DNA from: an uncultured Oscillospiraceae bacterium
GTDB taxonomy: Bacteria > Bacillota > Clostridia > Oscillospirales > Oscillospiraceae
Reading direction: 5' to 3'
DNA: 64,000 nucleotides
NCBI GenBank assembly: GCA_934670025.1
Contig: CAKUOS010000002.1
Span: 1 to 64,000, forward strand
This document shows positions 15,136 through 24,208 of the stretch, one piece after another; the stretch's first letter is position 1; each line of letters starts with the position of its first letter. A model generated the notes under the pieces. The model was not told the origin of the DNA, ran no database searches, and worked only from the letters and a program-made list of their open reading frames with translations. Both the position numbers and the translations under genes were made by a program.

Positions 15136-17110
15136 GGCAGCGGCCGATGCGCTGAAAAAAGCCGAAGCCGAACGCCAAGCCAAACGGCGCGGCGCGGCAC
15201 GTCTGAACAAGGCCATGCGCAAGGTGCTGGCTGGCATGACGCCGCCTGATGACCTTACCGTCACCCAATGGGCAGAAGCCAAACGCCGCCTCTCTGCTGA
15301 GAGCGCAGCCGAACCCGGCCCGTGGCGTACGGAGCGCACGCCCTATCTGCGCGAGCCGATGGACGCTTTTACGGACCCAAAGGTTCGGCACATCGTCATG
15401 GTGGCCGCATCGCAGGTCGGCAAGTCCGAGTTTCTGAATAACTGCATCGGCTACATCATTGACGAGGACCCCGGCTCTATTCTGTTCATTCATCCCACAA
15501 CCATTGACGCGCAGGAGTATTCCAAGCTCCGTATCGCGCCGATGCTGCGCGACAGTCCGGCTCTGCGGCAGAAGATCGCCGCGCCGAAAAGCCGCGACTC
15601 TCACAATACGATTCTCCAAAAGGCCTATCCGGGCGGCATCCTTACGATGTGCGGCTCGACCGAGGCACACGCGCTGGCATCAAAGCCTATCCGCTATGTG
15701 TTCGGCGACGAACGCGACCGATGGGCAACGAGCGCCGGCAATGAGGGCGATCCGTGGGATCTGGCAATGGCCAGACAGACCACGTTCTATAATGCGAAGG
15801 CCGTCGAAGTATCAACTACGACGATCAAAAATGCCAGCGCCATCGAAGCTGCCTACTACACAGGCACGATGGAGCGGTGGAACTCCAAATGCCCGCATTG
15901 CGGCGAGTACCACGAAATCCGCTGGTCTGATATTCGCTTTGAGTACGACGAAATCATCGTCTCTCACAAGAAGACCTACAAGGTCAAGAAGGTGTACTAC
16001 ACCTGCCCCGGCTGCGGCTGCATTTCCACGGAAGCGGAGATGAAACGCGCCCCGGCAAAATGGATTGCCGAGAATCCGGAAGCCTACGGCCAAGGAACCC
16101 GTTCTTTCTGGCTGAACGCTTTCGTCAGCCAGTGGGCTTCGTGGGAATCTATCGTCCTGAAATATCTCAATGCACTTGGCAGCACGAAAAAGATGCAGGT
16201 CGTTTTCAACACCTGCTTCGGTGAGCCGTGGGAAGACCGCGGCGACATTGAGGATGAGGATTCGCTGCTCGCTCGCCGCGAGGACTACGGCAAGGACAAA
16301 AACGGCGAACCGGTCGAGCTGCCGCCGGGCGTCCTCGTTTTGACGGCTGGCGTTGATACGCAGGATGACCGCATGGAGTATGAGATCGTCGGGCACGGGT
16401 TCTTCGGCGAAACATGGGGCATTGAAAAAGGAATCGTCATGGGGCGCCCGGATGATGACGCCACATGGAACAAACTCAATGAAGTTGTGTTCGACCGTGT
16501 GATGCGTTTTGAGAACGGCGTCGGCCTGCGGGTGTCTATGTCCTTCGTGGATGAGGGCGGTCACTTCACGCAGAGCGTTCGCGCTCAATGCAACGCCAGA
16601 ATCAGCAAGAAGGTATTCTGCATCAAAGGTATGCCAGGACAGGATAAGCCCTATATCTCACCGCCGAAAAAACAGAAGATCTTCGTCAATCAGATTGCGG
16701 TCGGCACCTGCTGGCAATATCAGCTCGGCGTCGATTCCGGAAAGGAAATCATCATGGACAATCTGCGCGTACAGACGCCCGGACAGAAATATTGCCATTT
16801 CCCGAAGCGCGACGATTACGGCAGCGCCTATTTTGCGGGTCTGCTGTCGGAAACGAAGGTTTATGATCCGAACAAGAAGCAGCCGTGGTCGTGGAAGAAG
16901 ATTCCCGGACACGAGCGTAACGAGCCTCTGGACTGCCGCAACTACGCGCTTGCCGCATTTAAGGCGTTGCCGAAGAATCTCGATGAGATCGACCGCCAGA
17001 TCAAGGCCGCTTCCGGTGTTCGCGTACCTGCTCCGCCCTCGGCGAACATTACGCCGCCGAAGCGCCGCCCGGCGCAGCGCAGCAGGCAGAAATACTACGA
17101 CGATTGGTAA
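15122..17110 (+). CDS. Terminase large subunit, GpA family
   Basis: 662 residues from the ATG at 15122 (15107 is an alternative in-frame ATG). The ATPase half has VMVAASQVGKSEF (Walker A, about residue 94) and an acidic FGDERDR. A zinc-ribbon pair, CPHC and CPGCGC, lies in the middle. The nuclease half shows AGVDTQDDRMEYEIVGHG. It packages DNA into proheads and cuts it at cos or pac sites. The length and the zinc pair match the lambda GpA type. It partners with the small subunit just upstream. Confidence 0.95.
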   Translation: MTKNEAAADALKKAEAERQAKRRGAARLNKAMRKVLAGMTPPDDLTVTQWAEAKRRLSAESAAEPGPWRTERTPYLREPMDAFTDPKVRHIVMVAASQVGKSEFLNNCIGYIIDEDPGSILFIHPTTIDAQEYSKLRIAPMLRDSPALRQKIAAPKSRDSHNTILQKAYPGGILTMCGSTEAHALASKPIRYVFGDERDRWATSAGNEGDPWDLAMARQTTFYNAKAVEVSTTTIKNASAIEAAYYTGTMERWNSKCPHCGEYHEIRWSDIRFEYDEIIVSHKKTYKVKKVYYTCPGCGCISTEAEMKRAPAKWIAENPEAYGQGTRSFWLNAFVSQWASWESIVLKYLNALGSTKKMQVVFNTCFGEPWEDRGDIEDEDSLLARREDYGKDKNGEPVELPPGVLVLTAGVDTQDDRMEYEIVGHGFFGETWGIEKGIVMGRPDDDATWNKLNEVVFDRVMRFENGVGLRVSMSFVDEGGHFTQSVRAQCNARISKKVFCIKGMPGQDKPYISPPKKQKIFVNQIAVGTCWQYQLGVDSGKEIIMDNLRVQTPGQKYCHFPKRDDYGSAYFAGLLSETKVYDPNKKQPWSWKKIPGHERNEPLDCRNYALAAFKALPKNLDEIDRQIKAASGVRVPAPPSANITPPKRRPAQRSRQKYYDDW

Positions 17111-17122
17111 GGAGCGTGTTTT

Positions 17123-17380
17123 ATGGCAAGCAGAATCATCATCGAAAAGCGGCTCGCATTCCGCGAAGCGGCGCTTGAAAAGCTCTATGACGCATACACG
17201 GCGCTGGTCGACGGCGGCGTGAAATCCTACATGATCGATGACCGGCAGCTCACCCGTTTTGATCTCCCGGCGCTGTCGGAAGAAATTAAGCAGATGGAGA
17301 ATGAGATCGATCAACTGACCTCGGAGCTGAACGGCAGCAAGCGCCGCAAGGCATTCGGCGTCATCCCCCGCGATTGGTGA
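17123..17380 (+). CDS. GpW-like head completion protein (DUF6148-type)
   Basis: 85 residues between the terminase and portal genes, the place of lambda gpW. The sequence is helical (FREAALEKLYDAYTALVDGG), with MIDDRQLTRFDLPAL and IKQMENEIDQLTSEL. It probably joins the filled head to the tail connector. Family assignment is by length, composition and order. Confidence 0.72.
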   Translation: MASRIIIEKRLAFREAALEKLYDAYTALVDGGVKSYMIDDRQLTRFDLPALSEEIKQMENEIDQLTSELNGSKRRKAFGVIPRDW

Positions 17381-17381
17381 G

Positions 17382-17479
17382 CATTTTCGTGAGGTCACGA
17401 AAATGATAAATACAGCAATTCGCCCGAAAGGGCTTTTGCACGGGCGCTCTGGCGGAGTTTTCTCCTTTCGCCGCCAGAG
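17382..17479 (+). terminator. Cluster of three hairpins between gpW-like and portal genes
   Basis: A perfect 11-bp inverted repeat (17382-17392 with 17395-17405, loop GG), then GCCC-GAAA-GGGC at 17422-17433 followed by TTTT, then CTCTGGCGG/CCGCCAGAG at 17447-17479 followed by a T-rich stretch. They look like terminators or RNA processing sites inside the late operon and may set different levels of packaging and head proteins. Confidence 0.5.
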
Positions 17480-17512
17480 TGTCCGTTTTCTATTTCACAG
17501 GAGGCGAAAGCA

Positions 17513-19120
17513 TTGAGCAAGAGAAATCACAGCCGGAGCGCTGCTCCGTATGCCAAGGGCTATAGCGAAGCTGGTGCGAGCGTCACCCGGCGCGCGCTCA
17601 AAGGATTCACCCCAGACAGCGGTTCGCCCAACGAAGATATTAACCGCAACAATGCCACGCTGCGCCAACGGTCGAGAATGCTTTATATGGCGTCGCCCGT
17701 GGCCACGAGCGCCATCAACACCAACCGCACAAAGGTTGTCGGTACCGGCCTGACGCTGAAAGCGACCGTCGACCGCGACCTGCTGGGGCTTTCCCCGGAG
17801 GCTGCAAAGGAGTGGCAGCACAAGGCCGAGATGGAATTTCGGCTCTGGGGCGGTAAAAAGCAGAACTGCGACGCGCTCGGCCTGAACAACTTCATGGCTC
17901 TGCAGCAGCTCGCGCTCAAATCGTGGCTCATGTCCGGAGACGTGTTTGTCCTGGTGAAGCGTTACCCGGCGACGCCGCTGAATCCATACTCCATGCGGCT
18001 GCACGTCATTGAGGCAGACCGTGTTTCCACGCCTACCGACTTCAGCGGAGGCTACACCTACGGCGGCTTCATGGACGCTGTCGTTCCGGACGGGAGGCCC
18101 GGCGCCGGTCACCGCGTTTTCGACGGCGTGGAGGTCGACAAAAACGGCCGCGTCGTTGCCTATTACATCAGCAACACCTATCCGCACCAGATCACAACCG
18201 AGAAGCAGGAATGGACGCGCGTCCCGGCCTACGGTGAGCGCACCGGCCTGCCGAATATCCTGCACATCATGGACAGCGAACGCCCCGATCAGTACCGCGG
18301 CGTTCCGTATCTGGCGCAGGTTATTGAACCGCTGCTGCAGCTTCGCCGCTACACGGAATCGGAGCTGATGGCCGCGCTGGTGCAGAGCTTCTTCACGGCG
18401 TGGATTGAGACGGAAACCGATCCGTCCGGTACGCCATTCAATGAAGTCGGTACAGGAGACATTGCCGGCGTTCCGACTGCCAGCCCGGATGGCGCTGGCG
18501 CAAGCAATATTTCCGACGATCCCAACGAATACGAAATGGGGCCGGGTACGGTAACGCACCTCGCTCCCGGCGAGAAAGTCAACTTCGGCAGTCCGAATAT
18601 CCCGACCGCAGGGTTTGAGACGTTTGTGAAGACAATTTGCCGCTTGGTCGGCTCGGCGCTGGAACTGCCTTATGACGTACTCATCAAGGAATTCAACAGC
18701 TCCTACTCTGCAAGCCGCGGTGCGCTGCTGGAAGCATGGGAAGCGTTCAAAATGCGCCGGTCTTGGTTCGTGAACGACTTCTGCCAGCCGATCTACGAGC
18801 TGTTCATGGCCGAAGCTGTTGCGCTCGGACGCATCAATGCTCCGGGCTTCCACACAGATCCACTCTTGCGCGAGGCGTGGTGCGGCGCTCGCTGGATTGG
18901 CCCCGTTCAGGGTTCCCTCGACCCGAAGAAGGAGGCCGAGGCCGCTCTGATGCTGACCAACCGCGCCATCAAGACGAACGATCAGGTCACGCGCGAAATG
19001 TCTGGCGGCGACTGGGAAGAAAACGTCGATCAGCTCGCACGTGAAAATGAATTGCTTACGGCCATCGGGAGTGTGCAGCAGCCAGCAGGAAACACACCGC
19101 CCGCGAACGGTGAAGAATGA
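17513..19120 (+). CDS. Portal protein, lambda family
   Basis: 535 residues from a TTG at 17513 with AGGAGG nine bases upstream. It forms the twelve-subunit ring through which DNA enters the head. Visible family features are the N-terminal NATLRQRSRMLYMASPVA segment, NTNRTKVVGTGL, a core with HVIEADRVSTP and VPYLAQVIEPL, and the late ELPYDVLIKEFNSSYSASRGALLEAWE region. The length is normal. It overlaps the stop-region start of the protease gene. Confidence 0.93.
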   Translation: MSKRNHSRSAAPYAKGYSEAGASVTRRALKGFTPDSGSPNEDINRNNATLRQRSRMLYMASPVATSAINTNRTKVVGTGLTLKATVDRDLLGLSPEAAKEWQHKAEMEFRLWGGKKQNCDALGLNNFMALQQLALKSWLMSGDVFVLVKRYPATPLNPYSMRLHVIEADRVSTPTDFSGGYTYGGFMDAVVPDGRPGAGHRVFDGVEVDKNGRVVAYYISNTYPHQITTEKQEWTRVPAYGERTGLPNILHIMDSERPDQYRGVPYLAQVIEPLLQLRRYTESELMAALVQSFFTAWIETETDPSGTPFNEVGTGDIAGVPTASPDGAGASNISDDPNEYEMGPGTVTHLAPGEKVNFGSPNIPTAGFETFVKTICRLVGSALELPYDVLIKEFNSSYSASRGALLEAWEAFKMRRSWFVNDFCQPIYELFMAEAVALGRINAPGFHTDPLLREAWCGARWIGPVQGSLDPKKEAEAALMLTNRAIKTNDQVTREMSGGDWEENVDQLARENELLTAIGSVQQPAGNTPPANGEE

Positions 19121-19134
19121 AGGAGGAATCGGTC

Positions 19135-20373
19135 ATGAAAACGAAAAATGCGCCGGCTATTTCGATCAGCAAAAAGGTCTATACCATGGCCACTACAGAT
19201 GAATCTGGCAGCTCGGCCGAGATCACCATGTATGGCGACATTTACGAACAGCAGCCGACAAACTGGTGGGGCGAACCCATCGAAGGGCAGTATATCCTGC
19301 TCAGTGAGTTTTTGGAGGACCTCAAGCAGATTTCTTCCTGCAAGAACATCACGATCCGCATGAACAGCTACGGCGGCGACGCCGGGGCCTCGAATATGAT
19401 TCATAACCGGCTGCGCGAGCTTTCCCGGAGCGGCGCAAAGCTCACCTGCATTGTGGATGGCGTCGCCATGTCGGGCGGCAGCATCATCATGTGCGCCTGC
19501 GATACGGTCAAGGTCAATCCGTCCAGCATCATTATGATTCACAAGTGCTGGCAGTTTCTTTTCGGCGGCTATAACGCCGATGAGCTGCGGGAGCAGGCTA
19601 CGCAGCAGGACGCATGGGATAAGATGCAGTCCGAGGTCTACAAGCGCAAAACCGGGCTTTCCGGAACGGTCATCATGCACATGATGGCAGATACAACCTA
19701 CATGACAGGTCGCGAGGCCATTGAAAAGGGCTTCGCGGATGAACTGATCGAAGATGCCGAGCCTGTCGGTATCGCCGCCAGCGCGGATGGGCGCAGCCTG
19801 TTTGTGCGCGGCAAGCAGTTTCATCTCGCTCCGGGTATGTTTGCCCCGGACAACATTCCTACGGTCGATTCCGAGGCAGCGGCCCCGGTTGAGGCGAATA
19901 AAAACAAGCCGGAGAATCCCGGCGAAGAAGGAGGAAACTCTATGACACTGGAAGAGCTCCGGGCAAAATACCCGGACGAAATCGCTCAGGCTGAAGCTGC
20001 TGCACGGGCCGCTGTCGATCACACCGAAGCGGTCAATGCGGCGGTTCAGGCCGAACGGGAACGGATGCAGGAAATTGACGAGGTTGCCAGCCTGCTCGAT
20101 CCTGCCGACGTGCGCGAAGCCAAGTATGGCGAAAAGCCTTGCACCGCCGCCGATCTGGTGATGGCCGACGCGAAGAAGCGCGCCAAGCAGGGCAAGAAAT
20201 TCTTGTCCGACCTCAAGGACGATGCCGACGAATCCAACGCCGAAGACGTTGGCGCGACGCCTCCCCCCGCTGAGGAAGACGAAGAAGACGATGATGCGAA
20301 AAAGACCCCGGAAGCGCGGATGGCCGATGCAAGAGCCAAGGTTTCTGCGCTGTTCGGCAAGAAGGAGGGCTAA
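19135..20373 (+). CDS. Head maturation protease (ClpP-like S49/S14 fold) with scaffold domain
   Basis: 412 residues from the ATG at 19135, chosen because AAGGAGG lies nine bases upstream; an ATG at 19117 lacks this. Residues 25-200 form a ClpP-like serine protease with GVAMSGGS (nucleophile Ser113) and MIHKCW (His136). Residues 270-412 are acidic, helical and scaffold-like (EELRAKYPDEIAQAEAAARA, DEEDDDAKK). As with lambda C/Nu3, it would cleave the scaffold and portal during head maturation. The scaffold part can also be made alone from an internal start. Confidence 0.9.
   Translation: MKTKNAPAISISKKVYTMATTDESGSSAEITMYGDIYEQQPTNWWGEPIEGQYILLSEFLEDLKQISSCKNITIRMNSYGGDAGASNMIHNRLRELSRSGAKLTCIVDGVAMSGGSIIMCACDTVKVNPSSIIMIHKCWQFLFGGYNADELREQATQQDAWDKMQSEVYKRKTGLSGTVIMHMMADTTYMTGREAIEKGFADELIEDAEPVGIAASADGRSLFVRGKQFHLAPGMFAPDNIPTVDSEAAAPVEANKNKPENPGEEGGNSMTLEELRAKYPDEIAQAEAAARAAVDHTEAVNAAVQAERERMQEIDEVASLLDPADVREAKYGEKPCTAADLVMADAKKRAKQGKKFLSDLKDDADESNAEDVGATPPPAEEDEEDDDAKKTPEARMADARAKVSALFGKKEG
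19942..20373 (+). CDS. Nested scaffold protein (Nu3-like) from internal start
   Basis: The ATG at 19942 is in frame with the protease gene and has GAAGGAGG placed about eight bases upstream, as good as any start in this phage. It gives 143 residues: a helical, Ala/Glu-rich segment and an acidic tail with no protease residues. In lambda the scaffold Nu3 is produced in just this way from inside gene C. The internal site is seen directly; its use is inferred. Confidence 0.75.
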   Translation: MTLEELRAKYPDEIAQAEAAARAAVDHTEAVNAAVQAERERMQEIDEVASLLDPADVREAKYGEKPCTAADLVMADAKKRAKQGKKFLSDLKDDADESNAEDVGATPPPAEEDEEDDDAKKTPEARMADARAKVSALFGKKEG

Positions 20374-20376
20374 GCT

Positions 20377-20784
20377 ATGACGAACCTGAGCAAGAAACTC
20401 GGCGAAATGAATTTCGACGGTCTGTTTACGGACGTCGTGCCTGCCGTTCAGGTACGCGGTGGCACCATTCGCAAGCAGACCACTTCTGCTGTCACGCTCA
20501 AGCGCGGCACGATCCTCGCAAAATCCTACGGCACGGCTGGCGACGGCAAGCTGGTGATTCTCGGCTCTACCGCCGCAAACAATGAGACCCTGACGCCGGA
20601 TTGCGTACTCTGCGACGATGTTACCGTTGGCACTGACGCCGACGAAAAGGTTGCGGTCTACACGGCCGGCTGCTTCGACCCCGACAAGGTAAGCGTCGCT
20701 GCCAGCTACAGCATCACCGAAACCGACAAAGACAATCTGCGTATGCGCGGTATCGTCTTCAAGGACGCTACCGCCGCCAACTAA
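20377..20784 (+). CDS. Head decoration protein, lambda gpD type
   Basis: 135 residues. The order protease-D-E and the pattern GTILAKSYGTAGDGKLVILGS, DCVLCDDVTVGT and VAVYTAGCFD are typical of gpD-like trimers that cement the expanded capsid. AAGGAGG precedes the ATG. Size fits the family. Confidence 0.88.
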   Translation: MTNLSKKLGEMNFDGLFTDVVPAVQVRGGTIRKQTTSAVTLKRGTILAKSYGTAGDGKLVILGSTAANNETLTPDCVLCDDVTVGTDADEKVAVYTAGCFDPDKVSVAASYSITETDKDNLRMRGIVFKDATAAN

Positions 20785-20796
20785 GGAGGGAAACCC

Positions 20797-21882
20797 ATGA
20801 GTGCAGAACTGAATTTCTTTGATACCTATGTCCTGATGGCGATCACCGAAGAAATCGTGCCCCGGCAGACGTTCTTCAAGGACCGCTACTTCCCGACCGG
20901 CGATGGCGACATCTTCGCGTCTGACAAGGTGCTGACCGAGTACCGTAAGGGCGACCGCAAGATGGCGGCGTTCGTATCCTCGCGCGTCGGTGATATTCCG
21001 ATGGAGCGCCGGGGCTACGAAATCCATGAGCTTCAGCCCGCGTTCATTGCGCCCTCCCGTCTGCTGACGATGGACGATCTGCGCAAGCGCGGTTTCGGCG
21101 AAGCAATCTACGCCAACAGCACCCCGGCCCAGCGCGCAGCCCGTCTGCAGCGTGACGATCTTGCAGACATGGAACTTCGTATCACTCGCCGTGAAGAGTG
21201 GATGGCTGTTCAGACCATGATCAACAACGCCTGCACGATGCAGTCCTACATCGATGACAAGACTGAGGGTGAGAAGCTGTATGTGCAGTTTTACGACACG
21301 ACGAGCGATCACATCTACACTGTCAACACCAAGTGGAACGCAACGAACGAGAAGGGCAAAGCGTTCTTCGGCGACGTGAAGAATATGTGCCGCAAGCTCT
21401 CCAAGCGCGGTCTTCACGCAGCCGACCTCGTGATCGGCTCTGATGTTGCCGACGCGATTCTCGGTCTGGATGACGTCAAGACCCTGCTCGACCGCAACAG
21501 CGGCATCATCATCGGCACGATCGATCAGCAGCTCAGCCCCTATGACGGCGTTGTCTACATGGGTACGCTGAACTTCGGCGGCTTCCGTCTCAACGTGATT
21601 TGCGTGGACGAAACCTACGTCGATGACAGCGGTGCGGAACAGAGGTACTTCCCCGCGACCTCCGCAATGGTCACGGCTCCCGATTGCGGCCACATGATGT
21701 ACGGCCAGATCACGCAGATCGATTACGGTTCGACCGACTTTACCACCTACGTTGCAAAGCGTGTGCCGAAGTTTGTCCTTGACCAGCCCGGCGATAAGCG
21801 CAAGCTGCGCCTTGCCACCCGCCCGCTGGCGGCACCGAAAGATGATTGCCCGTATATCTACGCGGCAAACGTCGTGGCCTGA
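20797..21882 (+). CDS. Major capsid protein, lambda gpE type
   Basis: 361 residues, HK97 fold of the gpE family. The opening FFDTYVLMAITEEIVPRQTFFKDRYF, then SRVGDIPMERRGYEIHELQP, and the central LADMELRITRREEWMAVQTM with LVIGSDVADAIL are characteristic. It forms the icosahedral shell together with gpD encoded upstream. AAGGAGG lies before the ATG. Normal length. Confidence 0.93.
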   Translation: MSAELNFFDTYVLMAITEEIVPRQTFFKDRYFPTGDGDIFASDKVLTEYRKGDRKMAAFVSSRVGDIPMERRGYEIHELQPAFIAPSRLLTMDDLRKRGFGEAIYANSTPAQRAARLQRDDLADMELRITRREEWMAVQTMINNACTMQSYIDDKTEGEKLYVQFYDTTSDHIYTVNTKWNATNEKGKAFFGDVKNMCRKLSKRGLHAADLVIGSDVADAILGLDDVKTLLDRNSGIIIGTIDQQLSPYDGVVYMGTLNFGGFRLNVICVDETYVDDSGAEQRYFPATSAMVTAPDCGHMMYGQITQIDYGSTDFTTYVAKRVPKFVLDQPGDKRKLRLATRPLAAPKDDCPYIYAANVVA

Positions 21883-21905
21883 TCGGCGTGTGAAAGGAGT
21901 ACGGC

Positions 21906-22358
21906 ATGAAAATTGAAATTATCAGCGGCTCCTACGGCTGGCGTAAGACCAAGGACGCCATGCCGAAGCTCGTTGAGCGCGGCGGCATCTGCGAGGTGGA
22001 CGAAGCTGAAGCAAGGCGTCTCGTCGCGCTCGGCGTCGCAGCGATCGTCCACGAAGCGGACGAAGCGCCTGTTGCAAGCGACAGCACGGTCGAAAGCGGC
22101 GACACCCCCTGCGTCGATATGCCCTGCGAAGAAAACGGCGCAGAGAGCGACGCAGAGGCCCATCTTGACGCGGAGCAGTTGCAGGAAATGACGGTGGCGC
22201 AGCTCAAAGAGCTTGCCGCCGATCTTGGCATTGAAACAGCAAAGCTCCGCAGGAAAGACGACCTGATTGCGGCAATCGCTGCCGTACCTGTCGAGCCGGG
22301 CGAGGAAGTCGGCGAAGACGATCTTCCTGATCTGAGCGCCGACGCTCCGGTGGTATGA
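21906..22358 (+). CDS. Head-associated protein with Rho-N/SAP-like C-terminal motif
   Basis: 150 residues. The first 55 residues are a compact beta-type domain (MKIEIISGSYGWRK, RGGICEVDEAEARRLV) seen in phage head-tail proteins. An acidic linker follows. The end (MTVAQLKELAADLGIETAKL) is a SAP/Rho-N-like helix-extension-helix that may bind DNA. Position corresponds to lambda FI. Exact role unclear. Confidence 0.65.
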   Translation: MKIEIISGSYGWRKTKDAMPKLVERGGICEVDEAEARRLVALGVAAIVHEADEAPVASDSTVESGDTPCVDMPCEENGAESDAEAHLDAEQLQEMTVAQLKELAADLGIETAKLRRKDDLIAAIAAVPVEPGEEVGEDDLPDLSADAPVV

Positions 22359-22735
22359 GCAAATTCAAGGACATGGTCGCGCGTGACAACGCGCGGACCT
22401 TTATGAACCTTGACGAGTTTGCGGAGAAGCGAATCGTGGTCTACGACGGCGTGACCTACGACGGCGAAGATCACGCCGGTATTCCGGTCGTGCTGTCCGG
22501 GCTGAAAGAGAAAGACCGCCGCCAGCTTATGAGCGATCATATTCAGGGGCTGTTCCTCGTTTCGTCCGTGCTGCATTGCAGGATTCAGGATCTCGGCGGC
22601 AACCAACCAGAGAAAGGGACGCGCATGGAGATCAGCGATCCCGATGACGCTACCTTCTTCCGACGATTCTACGTCGCCTCGTCGGTCTGCGAGCTGGGCC
22701 TGCTTCGTGTGGAACTGGAGGCGTTCAACGAATGA
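22355..22735 (+). CDS. Head-tail connector protein (FII-like position)
   Basis: 126 residues, ATGA overlap with the upstream gene. A small alpha/beta protein (VYDGVTYDGEDHAGIPVVLSG, FFRRFYVASSVCELGLLRV) in the place of head-tail attachment proteins. Family resemblance is moderate. It probably forms a ring under the portal. Confidence 0.6.
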   Translation: MSKFKDMVARDNARTFMNLDEFAEKRIVVYDGVTYDGEDHAGIPVVLSGLKEKDRRQLMSDHIQGLFLVSSVLHCRIQDLGGNQPEKGTRMEISDPDDATFFRRFYVASSVCELGLLRVELEAFNE

Positions 22736-23442
22736 GCAAGTATTCTAAAGCGTACTTCAACCCGTACTCGGATAGCTTTTCCTGCCGGGTAGCCATTGTA
22801 TCACCAGAGGTGTTGCAGGAGGCTGAGCAAAGGCTTGCGGAGTTTCCAGGTGGCATGGAATCAGCGATGAAGCGAGCGATGGCGCGCGCAACCGCGTATC
22901 TTCGGACGCAAAGCACGAGAGAAATTCGGAAAAAATATGACATTTCCAGAAAAGCTATTCGCGCAGAGCAGAACATCAAGGTTAGCTATCGCTATTTCAA
23001 CGGCGTTGAAGCAAAAATCTCGTTTCGTGGCAACAAAATCCCCCTATTCCGCTATGGCGGCGCATCTCCGAGCCAGCCAACCGTCAATCCAGAAAAGACC
23101 GTCATGGCAATCATTAACGGCAATCTTCGCCCGGTTCATCCGGGCATTGCCGCAGCAGGCCATCAGCTTCTTTCAACAGCTCCGTTTAAGTTTGATAACG
23201 CCTTTGTCGCCACAGTCAAAGCAGGAACCGGCGGCAAAACTCATACGGGTATTTTTGAACGGACTGGCGGGAGGATGGCTAACGGCGGTGCAGCAATCAA
23301 AGAAATTATGGGTTCGTCTGTTCCGCAGATGGTAGGCGGTGAGGATGTGGCTGAAAGTCTTACGGATCAGGCGATGGATAAGTTTGAGGAAAGATTGGTG
23401 CATGAGGTAGACGCAATCGTGAAAGGATGGGTGCCGGTATGA
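22732..23442 (+). CDS. Minor tail protein Z-like
   Basis: 236 residues, overlapping its upstream neighbour by four bases. Features of gpZ-like proteins are a helical first third (AMKRAMARATAYLRTQSTREIRKKYDISRKAI), the segment ISFRGNKIPLFRYG, and TGIFERTGG near residue 180. It acts at the head-tail joint or tail terminator region. Normal length for the family. Confidence 0.78.
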   Translation: MSKYSKAYFNPYSDSFSCRVAIVSPEVLQEAEQRLAEFPGGMESAMKRAMARATAYLRTQSTREIRKKYDISRKAIRAEQNIKVSYRYFNGVEAKISFRGNKIPLFRYGGASPSQPTVNPEKTVMAIINGNLRPVHPGIAAAGHQLLSTAPFKFDNAFVATVKAGTGGKTHTGIFERTGGRMANGGAAIKEIMGSSVPQMVGGEDVAESLTDQAMDKFEERLVHEVDAIVKGWVPV

Positions 23443-23930
23443 CACGACTGAATTTATTGGACGCGCTCACGAGCTTCACGAATGAGGTCATGCGCGAAAC
23501 GCTCCTTCCTGTGCGGCGGCAAAAGGGCGACGAGGAAGAACCTGCCGAGCGTCCGCCACTGGTCTACCGCCAGCGCCTGCCCGATGTCAAATCTGCTACG
23601 TCGAAAGCGCCGTACATTCTGCATCAGATCGTCACTGGCGAAGATGAGCAAAAGCCCGGCGAGCCGACGGACAGCAGCGTTGAGATTCGCTCTCTTTTCT
23701 GCGTGTACGGCGAAGACGATCAGGAAGGTGCGCTGCGGCTGCTTACGACGGTCGAGCATTTCCGTCAAGAGCTTCTGATGCACGGCGTAATCGCCAAGCA
23801 GTTTGCGCTGGATCTTTCGCAGAAGCTGTCCACACTCTACTACACCGACAACACCGCGCCGTACTTCTGTGCGGAGCTGGTGTCGGTCTGGAAAATCCCC
23901 AGTGTCAACAGGGAGGCATTTGCATGGTAA
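23439..23930 (+). CDS. Tail completion / terminator-like protein
   Basis: 163 residues from the ATG at 23439, overlapping the stop of the Z-like gene. The sequence (LLDALTSFTNEVMRETLLPV, then KAPYILHQIVTGEDEQ and a C-terminal YYTDNTAPYFCAELVSVW) looks like a compact alpha/beta tail-completion protein. Its position before the sheath gene supports a neck role. Not a firm match. Confidence 0.55.
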   Translation: MTRLNLLDALTSFTNEVMRETLLPVRRQKGDEEEPAERPPLVYRQRLPDVKSATSKAPYILHQIVTGEDEQKPGEPTDSSVEIRSLFCVYGEDDQEGALRLLTTVEHFRQELLMHGVIAKQFALDLSQKLSTLYYTDNTAPYFCAELVSVWKIPSVNREAFAW

Positions 23931-24205
23931 AAGCCAAAGGCAAAGCCGGTGCGAAAAGCGCCGGCTTTTGTATGTACATCGGGCCGAGCATCGTCGGCAC
24001 GATCCAGCAGGCGCGTATTCTGTACGGTGACAAGCAGGACGCGCTCGCGCAGATCTCGGCAGCGGTTGAGAAATATCCGCTGATTGCCACGCTGGTTATT
24101 CCCGGCGATCAGGTGTCCGAGGCAAGAATCAAAGTCAAAACACCCGGTAATCTGCTCTACGTGAATTATCACAAGCTGGCAGACCGGAGAAAGAAGGAGG
24201 AGTAA
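23924..24205 (+). CDS. Small hypothetical structural-region protein
   Basis: 93 residues between the tail-completion and sheath genes. Basic, Gly/Ala-rich start (VKAKGKAGAKSAGFCMYIGPS), mixed alpha/beta middle, charged end. Homologous small genes often precede sheath genes in clostridial myophages. Function unknown. Confidence 0.6.
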   Translation: MVKAKGKAGAKSAGFCMYIGPSIVGTIQQARILYGDKQDALAQISAAVEKYPLIATLVIPGDQVSEARIKVKTPGNLLYVNYHKLADRRKKEE

Positions 24206-24208
24206 CCA

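Noticed and set aside
19030-21693. Very long open frame (887 codons) on the minus strand across head genes
   Set aside because: It lies opposite well-identified protease, gpD and capsid genes. It results from GC-rich codon bias and has no ribosome site or family features.
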